Shown: positions 1 to 9,049, numbered from the stretch's first letter. The stretch: DNA of 64,000 nucleotides from Hahellaceae bacterium (GCA_024234505.1 JACKOD010000006.1:248001-312000), one strand, 5' to 3'. The notes: generated by a model from the sequence alone, not told the origin. Translations and numbers: made by a program.

Positions 1-457
1 TGGGATGAGCATGACGACCGTCACCGGCATTGATAATGGAAACCTGTGGTGTTACTGCACTCGCAATAAAATGGGGCGCGCCACTCTGTGCATGTCGCAC
101 AACAAACATGTCGCTGGCCATCGCTTCCAGATTTTGCAGCATGTCAGAGAGCGACTCACCTTTCGACGTTGCCGATGTGCTGATATTAATATTCAACACA
201 TCAGCCGACAGACGTTTGGCCGCCAATTCAAAGGTGCTGCGTGTACGAGTACTGGCTTCAAAAAAGAGGTTGACGACCGTTTTACCACGCAGAAGGGGTA
301 CTTTCTTGATGGACCGTTCGCCGACTTCAATAAAGGAGTCTGCCGTATCCAGAATCTCGGTTAAAAGCAGTTTATCCAGACCATCCAGGGTTAAAAAGTG
401 TTTCAGCTGTCCGTAGCGGTTAAGTTGTATTTGCTTGGGCCTGAATGAATCATTCAT
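1..457 (-). CDS. pyrB: Aspartate carbamoyltransferase catalytic subunit, partial (C-terminus beyond window)
   Basis: Catalyses carbamoyl phosphate + aspartate to carbamoyl aspartate, the first committed step of pyrimidine synthesis in the cytoplasm. The frame opens at an ATG at 457 (start MNDSFRPKQIQLN) and runs off the left edge, leaving about 152 N-terminal residues of a roughly 310-340 residue family. The carbamoyl-phosphate loop FFEASTRTRSTFE is intact near residues 60-72, and a second conserved stretch (SKGESLSD, then VVRHAQSGAPHF) follows at the expected spacing. It lies 14 bp downstream of pyrR on the same strand, as in Pseudomonas, where pyrB is followed by a pyrC-like gene; that part is outside this window. 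The identification is firm; completeness of the gene cannot be judged. Confidence 0.95.
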   Translation of the reverse strand, partial: MNDSFRPKQIQLNRYGQLKHFLTLDGLDKLLLTEILDTADSFIEVGERSIKKVPLLRGKTVVNLFFEASTRTRSTFELAAKRLSADVLNINISTSATSKGESLSDMLQNLEAMASDMFVVRHAQSGAPHFIASAVTPQVSIINAGDGRHAHP

Positions 458-471
458 AACATCTTTCCGCT

Positions 472-984
472 TTAGTTTACTTTAGTGCTGACTTCAAGCG
501 TCAACGGTTGCGGGCCTTTCAGTTTAACGCGCTGATCCCGGGCCAATTCGAGCTTTTTACCGACCACATCTGCTTGCACAGGGAGCTCCCGGCCACCCAA
601 ATCAATCAGTGTCACCAGCGTGATGCTTGCTGGTCTTCCATAATCAAACAGTTCATTCATCGCCGCACGAATAGTACGACCGGACATAATGACATCATCG
701 ATCAGAATCACGTGCCTCCCATCGGTCTCAAAGGGCAAGCGAGACGGTTTTACCGTTGGGTTAAGTCCTACACGCGTAAAGTCGTCACGGTAAAATGAAA
801 TATCCAACTCACCCAAAGCCTCGCTCATGCTCATCTTTTTGCGCAACAACTCTGCAAGCCAGACGCCGCCCGTTCGAATACCCACCAGACAAGGATCAAC
901 AATCTCACGTTGACGCAACAGCGCCTGCAGCTTAATGGTCATTTCATCCAGAAGCTGCTCAATATTAATTTCAGAAGTCATCAT
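472..984 (-). CDS. pyrR: Bifunctional pyrimidine regulator / uracil phosphoribosyltransferase PyrR
   Basis: PyrR belongs to the type I phosphoribosyltransferases. In Bacillus it is an RNA-binding attenuator with weak uracil phosphoribosyltransferase activity; in pseudomonads it sits directly upstream of pyrB. The PRPP-binding motif VILIDDVIMSGRTI is clear at about residues 95-108. I place the start at the tandem ATG ATG (984/981), giving MMTSEINIEQLL and 170 residues, the usual family length. An upstream in-frame ATG at 1068 would overlap ruvX and add 28 atypical residues. A GGGATGGA stretch precedes the chosen start. The gene follows ruvX by 35 bp and precedes pyrB by 14 bp, so it is part of a minus-strand operon. 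Which of the two adjacent ATGs is used is open. Confidence 0.93.
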   Translation of the reverse strand: MMTSEINIEQLLDEMTIKLQALLRQREIVDPCLVGIRTGGVWLAELLRKKMSMSEALGELDISFYRDDFTRVGLNPTVKPSRLPFETDGRHVILIDDVIMSGRTIRAAMNELFDYGRPASITLVTLIDLGGRELPVQADVVGKKLELARDQRVKLKGPQPLTLEVSTKVN

Positions 985-1019
985 TCCATCCCGACTGATT
1001 AATCGATTAATTCGAGAAT

Positions 1020-1442
1020 TTAAGACGTTGCAGCTTGTGCAGCAAACCAACTTTCCAAAATGAGGCACGCCGCCAGACCGTCAACCGAATTTCGCCCGAA
1101 ATCCCGGTCACCGCCCTTCTGCATTACCATCCCCTTAGCCTCAAAACTCGACAAACGTTCATCCATCATAAAAAAAGGCTTTCCAAACCGGCCCTGCAGT
1201 CGCTTGGCGAACTTGGTTGCCCGCAGACTCATCTCATTCTCACTGCCATCCATGTTGAGCGGCAGCCCCACCACAAACCCATCGGGCAACCATTCCCCAA
1301 CCAATTTCTCCAGCATCGGCCACTGAGGTACGCCATCTTTGGCAGGCAACGGCGCTAACTCCGTAGCCGTTCCCAGCGCATCACGACCAACCGCGACACC
1401 GATTCTACGCGTACCGAAATCAAAACACAGATATGTTTTCAT
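1020..1442 (-). CDS. ruvX: Holliday junction resolvase-like protein RuvX (YqgF), 16S pre-rRNA nuclease
   Basis: This 140-residue protein has the RNase H-like fold of the YqgF family, which in E. coli processes the 5' end of 16S pre-rRNA and is a putative Holliday junction resolvase. The N-terminal motif CFDFGTRRIGVAVG (with the first catalytic Asp) starts at residue 6; FVVGLPLNMDGSE and the later MMDERLSS match the other conserved blocks. Length is normal. It lies between yqgE (36 bp upstream on this strand) and pyrR, the common gammaproteobacterial order. No frame disruption is seen. Confidence 0.95.
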   Translation of the reverse strand: MKTYLCFDFGTRRIGVAVGRDALGTATELAPLPAKDGVPQWPMLEKLVGEWLPDGFVVGLPLNMDGSENEMSLRATKFAKRLQGRFGKPFFMMDERLSSFEAKGMVMQKGGDRDFGRNSVDGLAACLILESWFAAQAATS

Positions 1443-1478
1443 GCGCTCCTGTGGCGTGATTTGACCATGCCGGGAAAA

Positions 1479-2021
1479 TTATGAATGTCCTACCTGCCCA
1501 CTGAGTTGTGCAAGATCAATCCCCATCGACGCCAAGGCCGCGTTGAATCGCTTATGAAATGGCATATGAAACAGCACATCGGTACTTGCGGGGCATACTA
1601 ACCAGGCATTGTCTGCGATTTCCTGTTCTAACTGACCTTCTCCCCAGCCCGCATAACCCAGCGCAACCAAATAATCTTCAGGTCCGTTTTCCGATGCAAT
1701 GGCCGCAAGTATATCTTTGGAAGTCGTTAGCAAAATACCGTCAGCAATGGTAAGGCTGGACGTCCACTCCGCGCCATTGTGCAATACAAACCCCCGGTCC
1801 AATTGAACCGGCCCCCCCGAATAGACGGGAATATCCAGCTCATCGCCACCAAGATCAAGCTGTGACAATATCTCACCCAAGGACATTTCCAACGGCCGGT
1901 TAATGACAATACCCATCGCGCCCTTTTCAGAGTGCTCACAAATATAGGTTAATGTTCCGGCAAAGTTCGGATCCTGCATTTGTGGCATGGCGATCAGAAA
2001 CTGATTACGAAATGTCTGCAT
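1479..2021 (-). CDS. yqgE: YqgE/AlgH family protein (DUF179)
   Basis: A 180-residue protein of the YqgE/AlgH family (UPF0301). AlgH in Pseudomonas was named for an effect on alginate production, but no biochemical activity is settled. The diagnostic start MQTFRNQFLIAMPQMQDPNF and the later GIVINRPLEMSLGE and YSGGPVQLDRGFVLH blocks are all present. The open frame continues upstream to 2267, but the conserved family start is the ATG at 2021; the extra 82 residues would overlap tonB in another frame and have no family counterpart. It sits 43 bp after tonB and 36 bp before ruvX in a minus-strand operon. Confidence 0.93.
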   Translation of the reverse strand: MQTFRNQFLIAMPQMQDPNFAGTLTYICEHSEKGAMGIVINRPLEMSLGEILSQLDLGGDELDIPVYSGGPVQLDRGFVLHNGAEWTSSLTIADGILLTTSKDILAAIASENGPEDYLVALGYAGWGEGQLEQEIADNAWLVCPASTDVLFHMPFHKRFNAALASMGIDLAQLSGQVGHS

Positions 2022-2064
2022 CGTGGTAGAACCCGATTTGCAAAAGGTTGCCCCCAATCGTGTA

Positions 2065-2946
2065 TCAGGAACTCGACAACCCTTTTGGTTGGAATGAAAA
2101 TGTTCTGATAATTTCCAGGATGTCCCGCTCATCCCGCACTTCTTTCGGGAACGGTAAAAAAGGCGACGCCAAGCGTACAATTCGCACGGCGGCATCATCC
2201 AGCAACTTATGGCCCGAAGACTCCAGCACCCTGATTTCCTTGATGGTTCCATTCGGCCATAGCGCAATCAACAATCTGGGCTTGCCGTATATTTTACGCT
2301 GCCGGGCTTCTTCGGGATAGTTAAGATTGCCGACTCGCTCGATCTTCTTTTGCCAGTTCTGAATATAGTAAGCATCAACAACACTCATGGTTGACGAGGC
2401 TGTCAGACGGGTAATACGAGGACGGTTACTATAAGACTGTTCCTGCTCAGCCAGACGGGCTTCCAGACTGGCAATTTCAAGACTACGCTGCATGATCGAC
2501 TTGCGTGGCTGAACCGGCTCTTCCGGCACCACTTCTTTGACTGCCTTGACTGGCTCCGGCACCTTGGATTGGGCAAAAGCCGTTGCCGTAACCACCGGTT
2601 TCGAACGCACAGGCTCGTCATTTGGTGCAGGGGGTGGCGTCACCACCTCTGCCACCGGCTTCGGCTCCGGACTCTTAAAATCCGTTTTTTCGACCGCCGT
2701 CAGCTCCACAGCTTCCCGCGCCGTCCCACTGCCTTTTTGATTCGCCTGTGCAAGAAAATCGGCTTTTTCGGGCTTTTCCTTGTCATCATGCTGGGCCAGC
2801 GTGATCGCCATGGTATGAGGCGCCGGCTTGGGATCTTCCTTGCTAAAACTGACACCAAGAACCAGAATCGCATGGAGCGCCAGCGCAAGAAAAAGTGTAA
2901 AACTCAAGCGATCAACATCACTGGCGCTGGCAACTGATACAGCCAT
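2065..2946 (-). CDS. tonB3: TonB family energy-transducing protein (TonB3-like)
   Basis: A 293-residue TonB-type protein. TonB proteins couple the inner-membrane proton motive force to outer-membrane transporters. One N-terminal membrane anchor is visible (about residues 15-33, LSFTLFLALALHAILVLGV), followed by a Pro/Lys/Glu-rich periplasmic stretch (about 60-150) and a C-terminal TonB domain with NLNYPEEARQRKIYGK and a VLESSGHKLLDDAAVRIVR block. The equivalent gene in P. aeruginosa (PA0406, tonB3), also between gshB and algH, is needed for normal twitching motility, so a link with the adjacent pil-chp cluster is plausible. No exbB or exbD lies nearby. The family call is firm; the tonB3 symbol rests on synteny. 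Confidence 0.88.
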   Translation of the reverse strand: MAVSVASASDVDRLSFTLFLALALHAILVLGVSFSKEDPKPAPHTMAITLAQHDDKEKPEKADFLAQANQKGSGTAREAVELTAVEKTDFKSPEPKPVAEVVTPPPAPNDEPVRSKPVVTATAFAQSKVPEPVKAVKEVVPEEPVQPRKSIMQRSLEIASLEARLAEQEQSYSNRPRITRLTASSTMSVVDAYYIQNWQKKIERVGNLNYPEEARQRKIYGKPRLLIALWPNGTIKEIRVLESSGHKLLDDAAVRIVRLASPFLPFPKEVRDERDILEIIRTFSFQPKGLSSS

Positions 2947-3033
2947 TTAACCTCGTTAACTCAATGATTCAAAAGAAATCTGCATCGCAAGACGCAAGCA
3001 CCTGACAGCAAAAATACAGGAAAAGTCTGAATG

Positions 3034-4017
3034 CTAGCTACCCAATTGTCCAGCCGGATTCACTCTCGAAAGCAATTCCGTTTCAAGCACATTCATGAGC
3101 TGTCCTGCGATATCAAGATTATAGGCCTTGTCGAGCTCACGGATACAGGTCGGACTCGTAACATTTATTTCAGTCAAATAGTCACCAATGACATCCAGTC
3201 CAACGAAATAAAGACCCATTTCTTTCAGAGAAGGCCCGACCTGCTGGCAAATCCAACGATCCCGATCCGTCAGTGGCCGCGCTTCACCCCGGCCGCCTGC
3301 GGCCAGGTTACCCCGGTTCTCCCCTTGTGCCGGAATCCTGGCCAGAGCATAGGGCACCGGCTCACCATTGATCATAAGAATACGCTTGTCGCCTTCACGA
3401 ATTTCCGGCAGGAATTTCTGCGCCATGATCTGATGTGAACCATGCTGAGTCAGCGTCTCAATAATCACGCCGAGATTCGCATCACCCTGTTTAACCCGAA
3501 ACACCGCTGTGCCCCCCATACCATCCAGAGGCTTCATCACCACATCTCCATGCGCGGCATGAAACTCCCGCAACTTGGCGGCGCTACGCGAAACCAACAG
3601 TGGCGGACAGCACTGGGGAAACCATGTCGCGAACAGTTTTTCATTACAGTCACGCAAACTCTGAGGACGGTTGACGACCAGCACTCCCGATTTCTCGGCC
3701 ATTTCGAGAATATGGGTCGCAAATACAAATTCACGATCCACCGGCGGATCTTTACGCATCAGAATAATATTCAATTCGCTCAAATCCGCGTCAAACCGAC
3801 GTCCGAAGTTATACCAGCCGTCAGGATTATCCTTGACAGTCAACTCAGTCATCTGCGCTTTCGCCACACCATTATCTATATAGAGATCCTGCTGCTGCAT
3901 ATAAAACAGTTCCCAGCCCTTAGCCTGGGCGGCCAACAACATGGCGAGCGAGCTATCCTTGGCCACTTTTATGGACTCGATCGGATCCATAACGATTCCC
4001 AGCTTCACTGAACTCAT
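3034..4017 (-). CDS. gshB: Glutathione synthetase
   Basis: Joins gamma-glutamylcysteine to glycine with ATP, the second step of glutathione synthesis. The 327-residue protein starts MSSVKLGIVMDPIESIKVAKDSS, which matches the family N-terminus; an upstream ATG at 4077 would add 20 unrelated residues. ATP-grasp features are visible: VMKPLDGMGGTAVFRV (glycine-rich loop, about residues 150-165) and LYFVGLDVIGDYLTEINVTSPTCIREL near the C-terminus. The gene is transcribed away from pilG and upstream of tonB. Family length is about 315-320, so it is complete. Confidence 0.96.
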   Translation of the reverse strand: MSSVKLGIVMDPIESIKVAKDSSLAMLLAAQAKGWELFYMQQQDLYIDNGVAKAQMTELTVKDNPDGWYNFGRRFDADLSELNIILMRKDPPVDREFVFATHILEMAEKSGVLVVNRPQSLRDCNEKLFATWFPQCCPPLLVSRSAAKLREFHAAHGDVVMKPLDGMGGTAVFRVKQGDANLGVIIETLTQHGSHQIMAQKFLPEIREGDKRILMINGEPVPYALARIPAQGENRGNLAAGGRGEARPLTDRDRWICQQVGPSLKEMGLYFVGLDVIGDYLTEINVTSPTCIRELDKAYNLDIAGQLMNVLETELLSRVNPAGQLGS

Positions 4018-4542
4018 ATTCGCATCCTTCAACTGTTTTAATTCATGAGTATGAACAGAACTCTTCAAGCGACCCACCTTCGGCTTCGCGAAAGGTACTA
4101 TACTGGCGTTTTATATTGGTACAACCACAAGTTTGCAACAAACCCTTCATTAAAATGACGGTAACGCAAACTTTCTATTTCATTTTTTAATTTTGTACTA
4201 CGCTTGTCATTGGGCCTTATTCCGAAAAACACTACGGAGCCGTGCCCGGTTTGAGTGATGGCGAATCAGTTTTTGAATTGCTGATACCGTATTTGAATTG
4301 CAGATAATAGATACGCGATTCATTTTTGGTGACAATTTATATACAAACCAATGCTTTCGACCACGAACAAAATAAACTATAAATATTCGGCGCTTATAGA
4401 TTGAACCACTAAACTATGTTAAAAAGCCGAGTTAACATCTGGCTGTCAGTAAATTTAACATCAAGAAAGATAAGCCAGAGCGCAAAGGCGCAACAGATTG
4501 ATAATGCTCATGACAACAATTAGCTAGCAGGGCAGTTGGATA
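4018..4542. promoter_or_regulatory. Divergent control region between gshB and pilG (525 bp)
   Basis: No coding frame is supportable here. The region is AT-rich and must hold the gshB (minus) and pilG (plus) promoters. I see no convincing sigma-54 element and no -35/-10 pair I would defend. Two repeat pairs stand out: TTGAATTGC(T/A)GATA at 4273-4286 and 4293-4306 (20-bp spacing), and TTAACATC at 4432-4439 and 4455-4462 (23-bp spacing). Spacings close to two helical turns suggest protein binding on one DNA face, which is inference. Confidence 0.5.
4273..4306 (+). repeat. Two 14-bp direct repeats upstream of pilG, 20-bp period
   Basis: TTGAATTGCTGATA (4273-4286) and TTGAATTGCAGATA (4293-4306) differ at one base and start exactly 20 bp apart, about 240 bp upstream of the pilG start and about 270 bp from the gshB start. 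They may be operator half-sites for an activator of either gene. No known consensus is recognised. Confidence 0.55.
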
Positions 4543-4929
4543 ATGGAAGACAATTTTGAGAACCTGAAAGTGATGGTTATTGACGATAGCAAGACCATTC
4601 GTCGAACCGCCGAAACGCTGCTAAAGAAAGTAGGCTGCAATGTTATCACTGCCACTGACGGCTTTGATGCACTTGCTAAAATCGCCGACACTCACCCTGA
4701 CATTATATTCGTCGATATTATGATGCCCCGGCTGGATGGTTATCAGACCTGTGCGCTCATCAAGAATAACAGCGCATTCAAATCGACCCCCGTCATCATG
4801 CTGTCAAGCAAGGACGGATTGTTCGATAAGGCAAAAGGCAGAATTGTTGGCTCAGACCAATATCTGACCAAACCGTTCAGTAAAGATGAGTTGCTTGGCA
4901 CGATCAAAGCGCACATGCCCAAAAATTAG
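4543..4929 (+). CDS. pilG: Twitching motility response regulator PilG
   Basis: A single-domain, CheY-like receiver of 128 residues with no output domain. In the Pil-Chp pathway PilG is phosphorylated by ChpA and promotes pilus extension and cAMP signalling. The acidic pair D14-D15, phospho-acceptor D58 (IIFVDIMMPRLDG) and conserved Lys (YLTKPFS) are all intact. It is the first gene of the plus-strand operon and is separated from pilH by 128 bp, an unusually large internal gap, so pilH could have its own initiation or a processed leader. The ribosome site before ATG (TTGGAT) is weak. Confidence 0.95.
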   Translation: MEDNFENLKVMVIDDSKTIRRTAETLLKKVGCNVITATDGFDALAKIADTHPDIIFVDIMMPRLDGYQTCALIKNNSAFKSTPVIMLSSKDGLFDKAKGRIVGSDQYLTKPFSKDELLGTIKAHMPKN

Positions 4930-5057
4930 CACATCACTATGGCGGGAAACCGTCTTTAAGTCGGGCACCTCACCCGGAAAACCCTAAATTTTCTAGGTGC
5001 GATAACAAACTTGGTTATTTCAGAAAAGCCGTATCATACATATTTATTGGGGGAAAC

Positions 5058-5420
5058 ATGGCTCGAATATTGATCGTAGATGACTCGCCCACAGAAGTCA
5101 GAAAAATATCCAGCATTCTTGAAAAACACAATCATACGATCATTACTGCAGATAATGGCGCGGACGGTGTTGCTATGGCGCGCGCAGAGCGCCCGGATCT
5201 GGTACTGATGGATGTGGTTATGCCCGGACTCAACGGATTTCAGGCAACACGTCAACTAACCCGTTCAGCTGAAACGGCTGAAATCCCCGTCGTCATCGTG
5301 ACCACCAAAGATCAGGAAACCGATAGGGTCTGGGGTACGCGTCAGGGGGCTAAAGGCTATTTGGTTAAACCCGTCAATGAAGATGATCTGATCAAAACGA
5401 TCAAAGAACTTCTTCCCTAA
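5058..5420 (+). CDS. pilH: Twitching motility response regulator PilH
   Basis: The second stand-alone CheY-like receiver of the system (120 residues). PilH in Pseudomonas opposes PilG, acting on retraction or as a phosphate sink. D8-D9, phospho-acceptor D52 (LVLMDVVMPGLNG), the switch Thr/Thr pair (VIVTTKDQ) and Lys (YLVKPVNEDD) are present. A strong site, GGGGGAAAC, directly precedes the ATG. The C-terminus ends with the canonical helix IKTIKELLP. pilI follows after 21 bp. Confidence 0.95.
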   Translation: MARILIVDDSPTEVRKISSILEKHNHTIITADNGADGVAMARAERPDLVLMDVVMPGLNGFQATRQLTRSAETAEIPVVIVTTKDQETDRVWGTRQGAKGYLVKPVNEDDLIKTIKELLP

Positions 5421-5441
5421 TTCCAGGGGTGCTTGAGAGCA

Positions 5442-5981
5442 ATGTCAGTACAGACATCTCCCTTTCTCGTTCTTGTCGATATCGCGCGACGCAGTCGCGC
5501 ATTGGCCGCAGGGTTACCGGCCCAGGAAGAAGCCGTCGAGCTTTGGAATGGTATCGGTTTCTCACTTGCGGGACAGCGCTACGTTGCGCCTATGGGCGAG
5601 GTCATGGAGATACTCCATGTGCCCCGATACACTCAGGTTCCAGGCGTCGAACATTGGATGTGTGGCGTCGCAAACGTTCGCGGACGCTTGCTTCCTATTC
5701 TCGATCTCTGCCACTTCTTTAACTTGCCACGAACTACCTCCATTCGTGACAAGCGAGTGCTTGTCGTGGAAAACGATGACATTCTGAGCGGATTGATTGT
5801 GGATAGCGTTCAGGGAATGCAGTACTTCGCGGTAGACAATTATTCTCCGCAAGCCCCCGTACCAAATGAAAGCATGGCATCCTTTGTCAAAGGCGCCTAT
5901 CTTAAGAACGAAGAACTTTGGAATGTTTTCAGCACAGTGTCCTTAACCGAGGATGATCGATTCCTTGATGTTTCCGCCTGA
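5442..5981 (+). CDS. pilI: Twitching motility CheW-like coupling protein PilI
   Basis: A CheW-domain adaptor of 179 residues linking the chemoreceptor PilJ with the kinase ChpA. The frame also opens at a TTG at 5433, but the ATG at 5442 (MSVQTSPFLVLVDIARRS) has a GAGAG site at proper spacing and matches the family start. CheW features include FSLAGQRYVAPMGEVMEIL (about 38-56), VRGRLLPILDL (about 82-92) and VVENDDILSGLIVDSV. It lies between pilH and pilJ as expected. Confidence 0.93.
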   Translation: MSVQTSPFLVLVDIARRSRALAAGLPAQEEAVELWNGIGFSLAGQRYVAPMGEVMEILHVPRYTQVPGVEHWMCGVANVRGRLLPILDLCHFFNLPRTTSIRDKRVLVVENDDILSGLIVDSVQGMQYFAVDNYSPQAPVPNESMASFVKGAYLKNEELWNVFSTVSLTEDDRFLDVSA

Positions 5982-6059
5982 CGCTCGAAAACCAGAAGAA
6001 AATGTTACTACTAATATAAAAGAATCCAGAACGACAACGAACAGGCCGGGAGCCAGAAC

Positions 6060-8105
6060 ATGAAAAGCAAAACCGGAAAGCTCACGACGAGCCAGGGCAG
6101 CAACAACCTGACACTGGGGTTGGGTGTGGTGCTGGTAGCACTACTGCTCTTTCTGACTTATGTCTCCTTTATCATTATTCGGGACAGTAACTACGACAGA
6201 GAATACACAGGCTACGCAAGTGACCTTCGTGTGCTGTCTCAGGAGATCTCGAAAAATGCGACGGAAGCCGCTGCCGGCAAAACCGAAGCTTTCGACCTGT
6301 TAAAGCGCTCCCGCGACGAGTTTGAAGAAAAATGGCGATTTACCCTTCAAGGGAATGCCAAAACAGGCCTGCCCGCCAGTGAGATTGCCGCCGCTTCCGG
6401 GGTACAGAATACCTGGTCTGAAGTAAAGAACAGCGCAGACCAGATTTTGTCTAACCAGGAAACCGTGCTCAATTTGCATGGCATTGCAGAAACCCTGGCA
6501 GAAACCATCCCCAAACTGCAGGTCGAATACGACGACATCGTACAGATTCTTCTTGAAAACGACGCCCCGGCAGATCAGGTTGCCGTGGCACAGCGCCAGT
6601 CTCTGCTCGCAGAACGTATTGTTCGCAGCGTAAACAACGTTCTGACCGGTGACGAAGATGCCGTGGTTGCCGCCGATAGATTTGGTCGAGACGCGAAGCT
6701 CTTTGGCCGGGTATTGAACGGAATGGTTGAAGGCAACACGGTCATGGGAATCAGCAAGGTCGTTGACGAAGACGCCATGTTTGGTTTGGAAGAAATATCA
6801 TCCATGTTTGAATTTGTGGATAAAAACGTTGACCAGATTCTTGAAACATCCCCGGAACTTTTCAAGGTTCGTAAAGCGGCAACCAACATTTTTGAAAACT
6901 CTCAGACACTGAAGAAACAAACATCAGATCTTTCATCCCAGATTCAGAATGCGGGTGATCAACGCACGATCTCTCCTACCCTCGCTTATATTGTTCTCGG
7001 TATTATCATTGTAATCATCGTGATCATCGGTTTGACACTTTACAGAGAAAGCCAGGCTCGCCTTGATGCAACAACAGAGCAGAATGAACAGAACCAGAAC
7101 GCGATTCTGCGACTGCTCGACGAACTGGCCGACCTCGCGGACGGTGACCTCACCACAGAAGCGACGGTAACTGAAGATTTCACCGGTGCGATTGCCGACT
7201 CTATCAACTTCGCGATCGACCAGATGCGCGGACTGGTAAAAGCGATTCGGGACACGGCCGTACAGGTCGCAGCAGCAGCACAGGAAACACAAGCGACGGC
7301 GATGCATCTGGCGGATGCATCCGAGCATCAGGCACAGGAAATTGCTGGCGCCTCTGCCGCGGTAAACGAAATGGCGGTCTCTATCGACCAGGTATCTTCC
7401 AACGCGGCCGAATCGGCGGCGGTTGCGGAGCGCTCGGTTGCCATCGCGAAGAAGGGCGCGGAAGTTGTACAGAACACCATCCGCGGGATGGACACCATTC
7501 GCGAACAGATTCAGGAAACTGCAAAACGTATCAAACGCCTTGGGGAATCCTCTCAGGAAATCGGTGATATCGTATCCTTGATCAACGACATTGCTGACCA
7601 AACCAACATTCTGTCTCTGAACGCTGCTATACAGGCGTCTATGGCCGGTGACGCCGGTCGTGGTTTTGCGGTGGTTGCGGACGAAGTTCAACGACTTGCG
7701 GAACGTTCATCTGCCGCAACCAAGCAGATCGAAGCCCTGGTAAAAACTATCCAGACAGATACCAACGAAGCGGTTATCTCAATGGAACATACTACGGCAG
7801 AAGTGGTCAGGGGAGCCCGCCTGGCTCAGGATGCGGGTGTTGCACTGGAAGAAATTGAAAACGTTTCCATGAACCTCGCCGACTTGATCCAGAACATCTC
7901 CAATGCGGCACGTCAGCAGTCCTCGTCTGCAGGTCATATATCCAATACGATGAATGTTATTCAGGAAATTACTTCTCAAACTTCTGCGGGAACTACCGCG
8001 ACCGCCAAGTCGATCGGTAATCTTGCAGAAATGGCGAACCAGCTGCGTAGTTCGGTTGCTGGCTTCAAACTGCCAGAGGAAGGCGAATCAGGCTCTGTGG
8101 TGTAA
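6060..8105 (+). CDS. pilJ: Methyl-accepting chemotaxis protein PilJ, type IV pilus chemoreceptor
   Basis: A 681-residue membrane chemoreceptor; in Pseudomonas it senses surface contact and PilA and controls ChpA. Two membrane segments are visible: about residues 20-42 (LGLGVVLVALLLFLTYVSFIII read in part) and about 305-325 (the Ile/Val-rich stretch after SPTLAYIVLG). Between them lies an all-helical periplasmic module. The cytoplasmic signalling hairpin contains IADQTNILSLNAAIQASMAG and GRGFAVVADEVQRLAERS at about 515-555. Compared with the usual MCP tip (LALNAAIEAARAGE) the tip here is SLNAAIQASMAGD, the PilJ variant. It follows pilI by 78 bp. Confidence 0.95.
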   Translation: MKSKTGKLTTSQGSNNLTLGLGVVLVALLLFLTYVSFIIIRDSNYDREYTGYASDLRVLSQEISKNATEAAAGKTEAFDLLKRSRDEFEEKWRFTLQGNAKTGLPASEIAAASGVQNTWSEVKNSADQILSNQETVLNLHGIAETLAETIPKLQVEYDDIVQILLENDAPADQVAVAQRQSLLAERIVRSVNNVLTGDEDAVVAADRFGRDAKLFGRVLNGMVEGNTVMGISKVVDEDAMFGLEEISSMFEFVDKNVDQILETSPELFKVRKAATNIFENSQTLKKQTSDLSSQIQNAGDQRTISPTLAYIVLGIIIVIIVIIGLTLYRESQARLDATTEQNEQNQNAILRLLDELADLADGDLTTEATVTEDFTGAIADSINFAIDQMRGLVKAIRDTAVQVAAAAQETQATAMHLADASEHQAQEIAGASAAVNEMAVSIDQVSSNAAESAAVAERSVAIAKKGAEVVQNTIRGMDTIREQIQETAKRIKRLGESSQEIGDIVSLINDIADQTNILSLNAAIQASMAGDAGRGFAVVADEVQRLAERSSAATKQIEALVKTIQTDTNEAVISMEHTTAEVVRGARLAQDAGVALEEIENVSMNLADLIQNISNAARQQSSSAGHISNTMNVIQEITSQTSAGTTATAKSIGNLAEMANQLRSSVAGFKLPEEGESGSVV

Positions 8106-8127
8106 GACATTGGGCGAATGACTGGCC

Positions 8128-9033
8128 GTGAACCTTATGGCTGATTCTGACAGAAAGGCACCAGCACCGGCATCGGGCTGGGTCTTCAAGCCTCAGGCGG
8201 AAATGGATGAAAAACAGTTCCGCCAGTGGCAGATGCTGCTTGAAAGCCGCACAGGTATGAGTTTACCTGAGAGTCGTAAAACATTTTTGCAAACTAATCT
8301 GGGTATCCGCATGCGTGAAATAGGCTGCGGAACGTATCAGGAATATTTTGAAAAAGTGATCTCAGGGACCAGTGGCATTATTGAATGGGCCACGTTGGTC
8401 GACCGACTTACAGTACAGGAAACCCGTTTTTATCGAGATCCTGATGCCTGTAATCTGGTCACAGACTATGTACTGACCCGGCCCAGAGAGTTGCTGTTAC
8501 AAAACTCCTTCGAGGCCTGGAGTGTAGGCTGTTCGACAGGTGAAGAGCCTTATACGCTGGCGATTCTTTTGAGCGAATGTATGTCCGTGCTGGGCCTGAA
8601 TAAATACTTCGGCGTCACCGGCACAGATATCAGCACACCCGCATTGGAAAAGGCAAAAAACGGTCTATATAGTGCGGCGAAACTGGTAACACTGGACGAT
8701 ACACTTAAGAGCAAATATTTCGTTCAGAAGGAAGACCGGCGTTATGAAATCAGTCCGGCGATCAAGAACCGGGTATGTTTTTCCAGAGTCAACATTCTGG
8801 AACTGGGTTCGGCGCCAATGCATGGCATGAATCTGATATTTTGCCAGAATGTGCTGATTTACTTTCGGCGCTGGCGGCGCAAAGAAATTTTAAACCGGTT
8901 AGCAGAGCGTTTGGTGCCAGGTGGAATGCTGATCTTGGGTCAAGGAGAAATCGTCGACTGGAGTCATCCGCTACTAGAGCGAATTCCAAGCGACAAGGCT
9001 CTCGCATTTATCCGTCAACCAGACAAGAATTAG
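8128..9033 (+). CDS. pilK: CheR-type protein-glutamate methyltransferase PilK
   Basis: S-adenosylmethionine-dependent methyltransferase of 301 residues that would methylate PilJ. The N-terminal CheR helical domain (about 25-85) includes RQWQMLLESRTGMSLPESRK. The catalytic domain has VQETRFYRDPD (about 103-113), the SAM motif VGCSTGEEPYTLA (about 133-145) and IFCQNVLIYFRR (about 233-244). The GTG at 8128 is the first start; an ATG at 8137 (MADSDRK) is an equally possible start. It lies 22 bp after pilJ and 16 bp before the likely chpA start. Confidence 0.92.
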   Translation: MNLMADSDRKAPAPASGWVFKPQAEMDEKQFRQWQMLLESRTGMSLPESRKTFLQTNLGIRMREIGCGTYQEYFEKVISGTSGIIEWATLVDRLTVQETRFYRDPDACNLVTDYVLTRPRELLLQNSFEAWSVGCSTGEEPYTLAILLSECMSVLGLNKYFGVTGTDISTPALEKAKNGLYSAAKLVTLDDTLKSKYFVQKEDRRYEISPAIKNRVCFSRVNILELGSAPMHGMNLIFCQNVLIYFRRWRRKEILNRLAERLVPGGMLILGQGEIVDWSHPLLERIPSDKALAFIRQPDKN

Positions 9034-9049
9034 AATGACTGGAGAAGTT

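Noticed and set aside
4120..4145. Sigma-54 type promoter (TGG...TTGCA) upstream of pilG
   Set aside because: The spacing between the GG and GC elements is about 15 bp, not the required 10.
9035..9049. Alternative start of chpA at 9035
   Set aside because: The GGAG site and the family N-terminus (MGxxHDYVALxWV) favour the ATG at 9050.
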